A stretch of 64,000 nt of DNA from an uncultured Clostridia bacterium. GTDB taxonomy: Bacteria > Bacillota > Clostridia > UBA1381. Shown here in pieces: positions 42,048-51,100 of the stretch. How positions within the stretch are numbered: position 1 is the stretch's first letter; each line of letters begins with the position of its first letter. The notes under the pieces were generated by a model. The model was not told the origin of the DNA and searched no databases. It was given only the letters and a program-made list of their open reading frames with translations. The stretch is taken from assembly GCA_944391225.1 (NCBI GenBank), contig CALXSS010000002.1, positions 1-64,000 of the forward strand. The letters are read 5' to 3'. A program made the position numbers and the translations under genes.

Positions 42048-42401
42048 GCGGTTCTTTTTCCGCATCTCACACGTTTGCGCTCGCTTGCGTACATTGAGTA
42101 CGCGGCGTTCGCTTAAACGCGCGATCAGCGAAAAAACTCCGCGCAGGATCCCCGGAAACAGTAGCGGTTCTTTTCCGTATCAAACATTTGCGCTGGCGTG
42201 CATACATTGAGTATGCGGCGTTCGCTTAAACGCGCGATCAGTGAAAAAACTCCGCGCAGGATCCCCGGAAACAGTAGCGGTTGTTTTCCGTATCAAACAT
42301 TTGTGCTCGCTTGCGTACATTGAGTACGCGGCGTTCGCTTAAACGCGCGATCAGCGAAAAAACTCCGCGCAGGATCCCTGGAAACAGTAGCGGTTGTTTT
42401 T
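42048..42401 (+). repeat. Three tandem repeats of 113-116 bp between rplA and rplJ
   Basis: Units at 42048-42163, 42164-42276 and 42277-42389, plus 12 bp of a fourth, each starting GCGGTT. Units differ at a small number of positions. Each has a GCGTAC/GTACGC-type hairpin (in unit 2 changed on both arms to GCATAC/GTATGC), a conserved CGCGCGATCAG segment and the CCGCGCAGGATC segment. No reading frame is shared. It splits the usual rplKA-rplJL unit and precedes a new promoter. Confidence 0.9.
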
Positions 42402-42437
42402 GATCAAGTTTTCGATTGAAAAAAATTAAATTAATAC

Positions 42438-42466
42438 TTGACAACTTTTTCATTTTATGATATAAT
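42438..42466 (+). promoter_or_regulatory. Consensus promoter of rplJ-rplL
   Basis: TTGACA at 42438-42443 and TATAAT at 42461-42466, 17-bp spacer. Transcription would begin near 42473, at the L10 leader. Confidence 0.85.
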
Positions 42467-42476
42467 ATAAAAGTTG

Positions 42477-42580
42477 ACAGACCGTAGACAGTCGGCAGGA
42501 GAGATCCGTAAGTCCCACCGAGGTATTAAATTCACTTGAATTTTATGGCTCTTTGCGTCTACGGCGAAGAGCCTTTATTT
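42477..42580 (+). promoter_or_regulatory. Ribosomal protein L10 leader with attenuator
   Basis: Contains the L10-leader hallmarks GTCGGCAGGAG and AAGTCCCACCGAGG around a kink-turn-like bend. CCGTAGAC (42482-42489) pairs perfectly with GTCTACGG (42557-42564). That second strand also lies in the top of a terminator-like hairpin (42547-42573) followed by TTTATTT, so the two folds compete. L10(L12)4 binding is expected to favour termination. Confidence 0.85.
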
Positions 42581-42620
42581 ATTGAAGGCATAAAAAAATT
42601 TCATAGGAGGTGAAACATTT

Positions 42621-43193
42621 ATGCCAAACGCTAAAACATTGGAAGTTAAGCAGGCACAGGTAGCAGAGGCTGCTGAGCTTATAAAGAAGGCTCAGACCGG
42701 TGTTCTGGTTGACTACAGAGGCTTGAATGTTGCAGAAGATACAGAGCTTCGTAACAAGCTCCGTGAAGCTAATGTTAAATATTTTGTTATCAAGAATAAG
42801 ATCCTTAAGCGTGCAGTTGAAGACGCAGGTCTTGAGGGACTTGATGAGGTTCTGCACGGACCTACAGCTCTTGCTGTATCGGAGGAGGATGCGGTAGCGC
42901 CTGCAAAGGTTATAGCTGATTTCGCTAAGACCAACGATAAGCTCGAGATCAAGGGCGGATTCATGGACGGTTCTGTTATGAGCCTTGACGAGGTTAAGAC
43001 TCTCGCAGCTACACCGAACTTTGAAACATTGATAGCTAAGATGATGGGCAGCATGCTCTCACCGATCAGCGGCTTAGCAAGATTGCTTGCTACTGTTGTT
43101 GACGGCGGCGAGGAAATAGCTGACCTTATCGCAAAGAAGGCTGCCGAGGCTCCGGCTGAGGAAGCTGCAGCAGAGGAAACACCTGCTGAATAA
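42621..43193 (+). CDS. rplJ: 50S ribosomal protein L10
   Basis: A 190-residue L10: N-terminal LVDYRGLNVAEDTELRNKLREANV RNA-binding region, the KNKILKRA segment, and a C-terminal helix with an Ala/Glu-rich tail that anchors L7/L12 dimers. GGAGGTGAAAC precedes ATG. Autoregulated through the leader just upstream. Confidence 0.98.
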   Translation: MPNAKTLEVKQAQVAEAAELIKKAQTGVLVDYRGLNVAEDTELRNKLREANVKYFVIKNKILKRAVEDAGLEGLDEVLHGPTALAVSEEDAVAPAKVIADFAKTNDKLEIKGGFMDGSVMSLDEVKTLAATPNFETLIAKMMGSMLSPISGLARLLATVVDGGEEIADLIAKKAAEAPAEEAAAEETPAE

Positions 43194-43251
43194 TTTGAAC
43201 AAATAAATTAAAATTAAGAAACAAACTTTTTCTAAATAGGAGGAAAATAAA

Positions 43252-43623
43252 ATGGCAGATTTGAATGCAATTCTTGACTCAATCAAGGAATTAAAGTTGC
43301 TTGAAGTAGCAGAGCTCGTAAAGATGATGGAAGAAGAATTCGGCGTAAGCGCAGCAGCTCCGGTAATGGTTGCAGGTGCAGCAGAGGGTGGCGCAGCAGC
43401 AGCTGAAGAGAAGACAGAGTTTGATGTAGTACTTGCAGAAGTAGGCGCTTCAAAGATGAACGTTATCAAGGTTGTTAAGGCTCTTACAGGTCTTGGTCTT
43501 AAGGAAGCTAAGGCTGTAGTTGACGGCGCACCTGGAACAATCAAGGAAGCTGTACCGGCAGAGGAAGCTCAGAAGATGAAGGCTGAACTCGAAGAAGCAG
43601 GTGCTAAGATCGAATTGAAGTAA
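43252..43623 (+). CDS. rplL: 50S ribosomal protein L7/L12
   Basis: A 123-residue stalk protein with N-terminal dimerisation domain, Ala-rich hinge (about residues 35-50) and C-terminal factor-binding domain ([27 protein letters not shown]). AGGAGG lies 9-10 nt before ATG. No terminator separates it from the next gene; rpoB, its usual downstream neighbour, is not here. Confidence 0.98.
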   Translation: MADLNAILDSIKELKLLEVAELVKMMEEEFGVSAAAPVMVAGAAEGGAAAAEEKTEFDVVLAEVGASKMNVIKVVKALTGLGLKEAKAVVDGAPGTIKEAVPAEEAQKMKAELEEAGAKIELK

Positions 43624-43691
43624 TCATACTCTGATTATTTCCGGTAATGTAAGGGGTTAATTGAGGTATTGTAAAGTCAGGAGGTCTTTGT

Positions 43692-44207
43692 ATGAAGATA
43701 GATGTATCCTCTATAATCAAGGTTACGGGAGCTTCCATAAAGCTTGACGGCGAGCTTGATATGAGGAATGCTGAGTTTCTTGGCGAAACATACAGGTTTA
43801 ATGAGCCTCTGAAAATTTCGGGTGAAATATACAATAATGGACAGTCGCTGACTTTATCGGCGCGGGTTCAGGGCAAAATGCTCACAGAATGCGCGCGGTG
43901 TCTTAAGGAGATAGAAGCTGACGTGGATTTTGAGATCCACGAGCTTTTATCGCGTGAGGAGGATGGAGCGTCACCTGAGGATGACCTCATTCTGTTTGAA
44001 GGTCACGAGATAGAGCTTGACGATATTGCCGCTGATGTTTTCCTGATGAGCACATCGGGGAAATATCTTTGCAGTGAGGACTGCAAGGGCTTGTGCCCCA
44101 CATGCGGATGTAATCTTAATGAGGGCGAGTGCGGCTGTAACAATGAGTATATAGATCCGAGATGGCAGGCATTAGCGGATATTCTTAAACAGCAGGAAGA
44201 TAATTGA
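43692..44207 (+). CDS. yceD: YceD/DUF177 family protein
   Basis: A 171-residue cytosolic protein of the DUF177 family, almost always next to rpmF and implicated in large ribosomal subunit or 23S rRNA metabolism. It has the family core ARVQGKMLTECARCLKEIE and the C-terminal Cys-rich CSEDCKGLCPTCGCNLNEGECGC segment. GGAGG lies about 8 nt before ATG. It is coupled with rpmF 50 bp downstream. Confidence 0.92.
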   Translation: MKIDVSSIIKVTGASIKLDGELDMRNAEFLGETYRFNEPLKISGEIYNNGQSLTLSARVQGKMLTECARCLKEIEADVDFEIHELLSREEDGASPEDDLILFEGHEIELDDIAADVFLMSTSGKYLCSEDCKGLCPTCGCNLNEGECGCNNEYIDPRWQALADILKQQEDN

Positions 44208-44257
44208 GCCTGCTGCTGTAGAGGTTAGAGTGTCGTTATTTTAATGGAGGTGTAATC

Positions 44258-44437
44258 ATGGCAGTACCTAAGAATAAAACTTCAAAAGCCAGAAGAGATA
44301 AGAGACGTGCCAATTGGAAGCTTACTGAACCGAATTTGGTTGAGTGCCCACAGTGCCACGCTTTGAAGATGCCTCACAGAGTTTGTCCTAACTGCGGACA
44401 GTACAAGGGTAAGGAAGTTATCAAGGTTGAGGATTGA
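44258..44437 (+). CDS. rpmF: 50S ribosomal protein L32
   Basis: A 59-residue L32 with the basic MAVPKNKTSKARRDKRRA start and a complete zinc ribbon (CPQC ... CPNC), so the C+ form. GGAGG lies 8 nt upstream. A strong terminator 16 bp after the stop ends the ribosomal unit. Too short to be noticed in long-frame searches. Confidence 0.97.
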   Translation: MAVPKNKTSKARRDKRRANWKLTEPNLVECPQCHALKMPHRVCPNCGQYKGKEVIKVED

Positions 44438-44452
44438 TCTCAGGCTTATTAT

Positions 44453-44481
44453 AAACCGCATCTGTGTGATGCGGTTTTTTT
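44453..44481 (+). terminator. Rho-independent terminator after rpmF
   Basis: Perfect 10-bp stem (44453-44462 with 44468-44477) and a run of seven T in total. Confidence 0.9.
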
Positions 44482-44506
44482 GCGTGCGTGGAGCTTTTGG
44501 GTTTTG

Positions 44507-45208
44507 TCACTGTGATATGTCGTTTTTGACTGCCTTATACTGCTTTGGGAATACCAAAAGGTTTTCGCCATCGTACATTGCAGCGAAAATATCATCTACA
44601 GTAATGTTTTTACCGCGCAGGGAGTTATGGAGCTTGTCTATACTCATACCCGATTCTTTGAGGTTTTCTTCAAGTATGTTACCGTCTGAAATAATGCAGT
44701 AATATGGTCTGCTGCTTTTTACTGATATGTTTAGAGCCTCAGCTGCTGCCGGACGCGTTTCAGCCCGTGGCAGGAAAGAGATCATACCGTTTTGCTCAAG
44801 TACCGCTGTTTCAATTTCGCTTATATCAAAGAATCCTTTTATCCTGCACTGTGTTAAAAATTCATTCAGATCTATTTTTGCTGTGCGGAAATTATCATTA
44901 TATATCATGCCCTTGTCCATAAGTATTATGGACTTTCCTGTAAGGAACCGTCTGGCGTGGATGCTCTTTGTTCCTATATACGCTATCAGAGCGTTTGCGG
45001 CTGTATATATCGCCATTGCTATTATATGTCTGATAAGGCTTCCCTCAGTATCGGTAGTCATATCGGCAGCGATAGAGCCTATAGTTATACCGTTGATGTA
45101 ATCGAACATGTTCAGCTGAGACATCTGCTTGTTGCCGATTATCTTTGTGCTGAAAAAGAGAACTGCCAGCGAGATCACGCTTGCGATCACTACTTTTAAA
45201 ATACTCAT
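44507..45208 (-). CDS. DUF421 (YetF-like) membrane protein
   Basis: A 233-residue protein with three N-terminal membrane helices (about residues 5-80) containing QLNMFDYINGITIGSIAAD, the hallmark of DUF421, followed by the cytosolic YetF domain (GKSIILMDKGMIYNDNFRTAKIDLNEFLTQCR) and a C-terminal extension. The function of the family is unknown; some members are linked to spore or stress physiology in Bacillus. AAAGGA precedes ATG. Monocistronic. Confidence 0.9.
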   Translation of the reverse strand: MSILKVVIASVISLAVLFFSTKIIGNKQMSQLNMFDYINGITIGSIAADMTTDTEGSLIRHIIAMAIYTAANALIAYIGTKSIHARRFLTGKSIILMDKGMIYNDNFRTAKIDLNEFLTQCRIKGFFDISEIETAVLEQNGMISFLPRAETRPAAAEALNISVKSSRPYYCIISDGNILEENLKESGMSIDKLHNSLRGKNITVDDIFAAMYDGENLLVFPKQYKAVKNDISQ

Positions 45209-45326
45209 ATAATTAGATCCTTTCGAGTTATTATTTATATGTTATTCTGCTCAGAATCCCTGTATATATTACAGAAACAGTAACAGCGCAGTAATTTAAA
45301 AACAATCAATAACTCAGTGCAGGTAC

Positions 45327-45355
45327 TTGCATAGAGTTTGTTTTTATGGTATACT
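45327..45355 (+). promoter_or_regulatory. Promoter of the methyltransferase-coaBC-trmB operon
   Basis: TTGCAT at 45327-45332 and TATACT at 45350-45355 with 17-bp spacing and TATGG before the -10. Confidence 0.65.
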
Positions 45356-45418
45356 GTAACTGTATAGGCAGCGTACGCTGCATTTTTGTGAATCAGTGAA
45401 GAAAGAAAGGTATTTATT

Positions 45419-46288
45419 ATGTATTTATCTGATAAATGGACAGATTATAGAATTGTCGATGCGTCCGGCGGTGAAAAGCTTGAATACTGGGGAAAGTATC
45501 TGCTGCGCCGTCCCGATCCTATAGCGGTATGGGAGGAAAAATCTGATATACAGCGCTGGAACAAGGTGGACGGCTGGTATCATCGCTCAAAATCAGGCGG
45601 AGGAAAATGGCAGATATTCAACAAGGCAATGCCGGAAAAATGGCAGATACGCTATCGTGAGCTTGTGTTCAATGTGCGTCCTACAGGGTTCAAGCATACA
45701 GGTCTGTTCCCTGAACAGGCTGTGAACTGGGATTGGATAGCAGGGCTGGTCAAAAGAGCTGAAAGACCTGTAAAGGTGTTGAATCTGTTTGCGTATACAG
45801 GCGGTGCAACCGTTTCTGCTCTTTCAGCAGGAGCAGAGGTTTGTCATGTGGATGCTTCAAAGGGTATGGTCACATGGGCAAAGGAAAATGTAATAGCCTC
45901 AGGACTGGGAGACAGAAAGGTAAGATATATAGTAGATGATGTTGTCAAGTTCGTAAAGCGCGAGATACGCCGCGGTAACAAATACGATGGTATAATAATG
46001 GACCCGCCGTCATATGGCAGAGGGCCCTCAGGCGAGGTGTGGAAAATTGAGAACGAGCTGTACCCGCTTGTAAGCGATTGCATGGAGATAATGTCAGATC
46101 AGCCGTTGTTCATGCTGATAAATTCATATACCACAGGATTATCCGCACAGGTGCTCAAAAATGTGCTCAGCCTTACTATGGCAAAACGGTTTGGCGGCGA
46201 GCTTGACGCCGATGAGATAGGTCTGCCTATAAGCGCGAGCGGACTTGTGCTGCCGTGCGGAATAAGCGGCAGATGGTGGAAGGAGTAA
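45419..46288 (+). CDS. Class I SAM-dependent methyltransferase, RlmI/COG1092-like
   Basis: A 289-residue methyltransferase with SAM motif LNLFAYTGGATVSAL (about residues 121-135), the acidic VDASKGM strand and catalytic DPPSYGRGPSG (about 199-209). DPPSYGR is typical of rRNA cytosine-5 or related base methyltransferases of the RlmI/RlmL type, but the N-terminal PUA domain is absent. It is first in an operon with coaBC (5 bp downstream), trmB and a large secreted protein. rRNA modification is the likely role. Confidence 0.85.
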   Translation: MYLSDKWTDYRIVDASGGEKLEYWGKYLLRRPDPIAVWEEKSDIQRWNKVDGWYHRSKSGGGKWQIFNKAMPEKWQIRYRELVFNVRPTGFKHTGLFPEQAVNWDWIAGLVKRAERPVKVLNLFAYTGGATVSALSAGAEVCHVDASKGMVTWAKENVIASGLGDRKVRYIVDDVVKFVKREIRRGNKYDGIIMDPPSYGRGPSGEVWKIENELYPLVSDCMEIMSDQPLFMLINSYTTGLSAQVLKNVLSLTMAKRFGGELDADEIGLPISASGLVLPCGISGRWWKE

Positions 46289-46293
46289 TTACT

Positions 46294-47487
46294 ATGCTTA
46301 AGAATAAAACAATAGTGTTAGGGGTAAGCGGATCCATAGCCGCATACAAGACTGCAAATCTTGCGCGAATGCTGAAAAAGCTTGGAGCGAATGTGCATGT
46401 TTTGATGACTAAAAATGCGGCTAATTTTATAAATCCCATAACATTTGAAACGCTTACACAGAACCGCTGTCTTATAGATACATTCGACAGGAATTTTCAG
46501 TACAGCGTTGAGCATGTGGCAATAGCGAAGCAGGCAGATGTTGTTATGATAGCTCCGGCTTCGGCTAATGTCATAGGCAAGATTGCTCATGGAATAGCTG
46601 ATGACATGCTCACAACCACAGTAATGGCGTGCCCGTGCAAAAAGATAATATCACCGGCAATGAATCACAATATGTTCCATAATCCTATAGTGCAGGCGAA
46701 TTTAAAGTATCTGGAATCGTTTGGATATGAGATAGTAAAGCCTGATACAGGCATGCTTGCCAACGGTGACATGGGTGACGGCAGGATGCCGGCAGAAGCC
46801 CTGCTGCTCGAGTATATTCTTAAAGAGGTCGCATTTGAAAAGGATCTTGCAGGGAAAAAGGTAGTCGTTACGGCAGGCGCTACCCGCGAGGCTATAGATC
46901 CGGTAAGGTTCATAACGAATCACTCAACAGGTAAAATGGGTATTGCTCTTGCAAAGGCGGCAATGTACCGCGGAGCTGATGTTACACTTGTAAAGGGTCA
47001 TACAGAGGCAGAGCCGCCGGAGTTTGTGAAGGTAGTGGAAACAGAGTCGGCAGAGGATATGTTTAATGCGGTTACAGAGCTTGCGCCGGATTCAGATATA
47101 ATAATAAAGGCTGCGGCTGTAGCGGATTACACGCCTGTAAAAACGGCTGATGAGAAGATAAAGAAAACAGACGGCGCTTCATCGATAGAGCTAAAGCGCA
47201 CAAAGGATATACTTGCGTATCTTGGCGAGCACAAGAGAGCAGGTCAGATACTCTGCGGATTTTCAATGGAAACTGAAAATCTGCTTGAAAATTCATCAAA
47301 AAAACTGACGCGTAAAAATGCCGATATGATATGCGCAAATTCATTGAGGCGAGAGGGAGCCGGATTTGGCACCGACACAAATATCGTTACAGTAATAACG
47401 GCAGACGGAGCTGAGGAACTGCCAAAGCTGTCGAAGTTTGATACAGCGAACGCGATCCTTGACAGGATACTGCAATTAAAAGGATAA
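46294..47487 (+). CDS. coaBC: Bifunctional CoaBC: phosphopantothenoylcysteine decarboxylase / phosphopantothenate-cysteine ligase
   Basis: A 397-residue coenzyme A biosynthesis enzyme. The flavoprotein half (1-180) has GSIAAYK, the catalytic His in VEHVAIAKQAD (about 72) and PAMNHNM (about 124-130). The ligase half (about 185-397) has TAGATREAIDPVRFITN and AAVADYTPV. In the substrate lid the segment reads LANGDMGDGRM, where many CoaC domains have Cys (ACGDxGxGRM): an Asn occupies that place. ATG 46294 follows AAGGAG; the upstream in-frame extension overlaps the previous gene. Essential pathway enzyme, so activity is expected despite the substitution. Confidence 0.95.
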   Translation: MLKNKTIVLGVSGSIAAYKTANLARMLKKLGANVHVLMTKNAANFINPITFETLTQNRCLIDTFDRNFQYSVEHVAIAKQADVVMIAPASANVIGKIAHGIADDMLTTTVMACPCKKIISPAMNHNMFHNPIVQANLKYLESFGYEIVKPDTGMLANGDMGDGRMPAEALLLEYILKEVAFEKDLAGKKVVVTAGATREAIDPVRFITNHSTGKMGIALAKAAMYRGADVTLVKGHTEAEPPEFVKVVETESAEDMFNAVTELAPDSDIIIKAAAVADYTPVKTADEKIKKTDGASSIELKRTKDILAYLGEHKRAGQILCGFSMETENLLENSSKKLTRKNADMICANSLRREGAGFGTDTNIVTVITADGAEELPKLSKFDTANAILDRILQLKG

Positions 47488-47500
47488 AGGAGAGAAAATA

Positions 47501-48157
47501 ATGCGGGTAAGGAAAAAGAAAAATTGCGCAGCAAGAATGGAACGATGCGCAGCTATACATGTGACTGAGCCTGAGAGGTATAAGGGAAGATGGAAAGAGC
47601 TTTTTGGGAATGATAATCCTATTCATATAGAAATAGGCTGCGGCAAGGGCAGTTTTGTATGCGGAATGGCCCAAAAGTACCCGGATATAAATTTTATTGC
47701 TATAGAAAAGGTAGAAGATGTTATAGTAATGGCAATGGAAAAGGCGATGGGACAGGGGCTTGAGAATGTGCGGTTCATGGATATGGACGCCGAGAAAATA
47801 GACGAGTTTTTTGAAAAAGGCGAGATCAGCCGCATATATCTAAACTTTTCCGATCCGTGGAAAAAGAATAAGCAGGCAAAGCGCCGCCTTACGCATAAGA
47901 ATTTCCTTGACAGATATAAAAAGGTATTGAATAACGGGGATCATATATGGTTTAAAACTGATAATAAGCAGCTGTTTGAATTTTCATTGAATTCATTTGC
48001 GGCAGAAAATTTCAAGCTTGAGAATATCACGCTTGATCTGCATAATTCAAAATTTGAGGGGAATGTTATAACAGAATATGAACAGCGGTTCCTTGATTTA
48101 GGTCAGCCTATATACAGGCTTGAAGCTGTTTATTTGGGATGGAAAGATAGCAGGTGA
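47501..48157 (+). CDS. trmB: tRNA (guanine-N7-)-methyltransferase
   Basis: A 218-residue TrmB methylating G46 of tRNA. SAM site EIGCGKGSF (about residues 44-52), IAIEKV (about 66-71), and the family hallmark NFSDPWKKNKQAKRRL (about 114-129) are all present, with the terminal TEYEQRF. GGAGAG precedes ATG. Thirteen bp after coaBC; 3 bp before the large secreted protein gene. Confidence 0.96.
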   Translation: MRVRKKKNCAARMERCAAIHVTEPERYKGRWKELFGNDNPIHIEIGCGKGSFVCGMAQKYPDINFIAIEKVEDVIVMAMEKAMGQGLENVRFMDMDAEKIDEFFEKGEISRIYLNFSDPWKKNKQAKRRLTHKNFLDRYKKVLNNGDHIWFKTDNKQLFEFSLNSFAAENFKLENITLDLHNSKFEGNVITEYEQRFLDLGQPIYRLEAVYLGWKDSR

Positions 48158-48160
48158 CAG

Positions 48161-51100
48161 ATGAATATTGTAGGAAAAGCAATATGCATCCTATTGGCGT
48201 TATCACTTACAGCGCCGGCGGTGGTTTTGGCGGATACTGACAGAGCAGACGGCAGTAAGCTAATATCTCATGAAGAAGCTGAACTGCGCAGACAGCTCAT
48301 AAATAATAAAGAAAGCGCCATCTATATATCCGAAAACGTCAGTGATAATGTGATATATATAGAAACAGCTGAGGATCTATTGGCTATAGATGGAGAGAGT
48401 GACGGCTATTATGAGCTAAAAGACAATATCGACTTATCAGGTATAAGCTGGATACCGATTGATCTTTACAATGCAACAATAAATGGTGCAGGATATAGCA
48501 TCACGGGTTTGACATTAGACAGAGTGTATGAGAATGAATATGGCGAAAACAATGCAGGCATGTTTGCCGGATATGGAATATATATAGCAGATCTTTCGAT
48601 ATCCGAAGCAAAAGCAGACATATCTCTTTCCGGTTCTGACAATGAATATGAAAATTATCAAATAAGCGTGACAGGAGATGTGTATCTCGACCACTGCATG
48701 ATAGACGCTGACATAAATGTTGTCGGCGCGTCAGACAATATGTCGTTAAACGTGCTGGGAATCAGCAGCGGAAATGATACGGTTTTCAATGGAGATATAA
48801 ATGTTGTAAACGGCAGCGTAAAAGCTATGGTGGGCAGCGTGAGAGGCTGTGAGTTCATAGGAGATATTAGCTCTGAGGGAGAGTATTTCAATGCGTATGG
48901 TATAGAAACTTATGAGACTGCAGAAAACTGTGCGATTTATGGTGATATAACTGCTGACGGTGTGGCAGTTGGGATAAGCGGACCAGCGGAAAGCTGCAGG
49001 TTTTACGGTGACATCACAGGCGGTAGCGCGGTCGGATGCTTAAATAATTTATCGGACTGCATTGTTACAGGTGATATAACAGCTGTTTCAGGTCACGCGC
49101 ATGGAATAGAAAATAGTACAGGCTGTGTTGTCGAGGGTGATATTACTGGCTTTGACGCATATGGTATCTATGGTCAGTCGAGTGATTGCAGCGTATACGG
49201 CAGTATAGCATCTAAAACGGATGGATATGGCTCTGCAGCAGGGATATATATAACAGGCATAGGTGCAGGCTGCAGTGTGTATGGCGATGTTACAGCATAC
49301 AGCGGAGGCGCTTTAGGCATAACAGCGTTTGAAGCGTGGCAGGATGGAGAGAGGATAAGCGGAAGCGTATACAGCAGCGCCGTATACGGTAATATATCTG
49401 GCAGCGACAGCGCAAGAGGTATGTATATATACAACGGAGAGCTGAAAAATTGCACTGTATATGGGAATATAACCTCAGGTGGTGAAACGGTAGGCATAAT
49501 ATCATCAGGTGCTGTGAAAAGCTGCTCAGTATATGGTGATATTTCTGTGAACGAAAACGCGGCGGGTGAAGCTGTAACAGCCGCAGGCATAAGAGCTTAT
49601 CAGGAATATGGCGCAACAGAGGGCTGCATAATCAAGGGAAATATTACTTCTCCATACACTGCTTTAGGAATAGAGGGGGCGCAAAATTCTTGCTTATATG
49701 GCAGTGTGACGGGAGGCAGAGTAGACTTTGGTATGTCAGAAAGCAGCGGATGCTATATATCAGGCAGCATAGCTGAGCAGAGCGAGGATTCACCGCTCAC
49801 GGTAAGCGCGTCAGTGCCATATCAGGCGTGTTACAGGTGCAATGAATGTGGTTCAGAGCTCCTCTCAGCTCAGGATATGGGAGAGAGATACAAATGCGGA
49901 TGCACGTCATATTCGTATTATTACAGGGTGAATGAGCTTTGCTACGACTCAGGTTCAAGACCTGAGATGGGAACGGAAGTGACACCTGCTCCTGAAATGA
50001 CAGCGCCGCCTATGGGACCTTGTATAATAACAGTTCTGGATTATGAGACCTCAGAGCCTATTGCTTGGGCTGAGCTCAAACTGGACGGCAAAAAGTACAT
50101 CACAAATGAGAATGGTGTCGTTGTTTCAGACAGGAGCGGTGTGATAGCCGGTCTGAGCGTAAGTATAGGCGGAAATATAATACATACAGAGACTAATTAT
50201 GTGGCAGCCGCAGGACATTTGAATACGGTTTATGTTAACGGGCTTGATCTTGAAGCAGAAGATTTTAACTTTGGAAATGGCGGAGAAGCTTCCGTGACAG
50301 GACCTCAGATAAGTATTATGGGAAAACAGTTCAGTTTGTTTGAACTGCCGGTTAGTTTTGAGAAAAACTATATGGATATAATATCTTTGGCGTATGATAA
50401 GGAGAACAAGGAGTATCAGGCTATCATAGGAATGGCATATGATAAAGAGTCCATAGTCAATAATGATGCTAAAAATCCTACATGGAGAAAACAATTCGAT
50501 TCTATAGTGGGATTTTTCCGCGAAGCAAGTACGAATGGCTTTACAGACGAGCTTATAAAGTCGTTTAATAACACAGAGCTTTCTCCTAAACCGAGATTTG
50601 GCAGACTGGCAGTAGATGGACAGGTTAGAGTGTCAGGTTTTTTGAAGCTAAAACCTGCAAAAGATGATATAGCTGTAGAGGGCGGTGTCATCATGACAGG
50701 ACAGATGTCCGGATCGACAAGTATTCCATGGCCTTTATGTCCTGCGCTGTATGCTGCATTTTCGATAACAGGAACGGTAGGAACATCTCTGTCGTTTGAA
50801 CCCACAAATATTTCGATCAAGGATCCTCAATTTGATGTAAAGGGCAATATAAATATGGGGCTGACGCCGGCGGTAGGTGTTGGAGCCGGCTTAAAGGGAA
50901 TGCTCGGAGTAGAGGCAGGGCTTCAAGGAACGTTAGAGGCATCTGTTGATTTCCCGTTTGAGACGGCAGAAAAATCATTAAAAGTAACTCTTTCAGGCGG
51001 ATACTATGTAATGAGCTACTGCCTTGGAAGAGAATATAGGGTGTCAGACAAGCTTGCGTCATTGCAGCTGTATCCTGATAAAGATGAAATAAAGATAGCA

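Noticed and set aside
42048-42401. CRISPR-like array
   Set aside because: Repeats are head-to-tail units of 113 bp with no unique spacers, no short direct-repeat/spacer alternation and no cas genes nearby.
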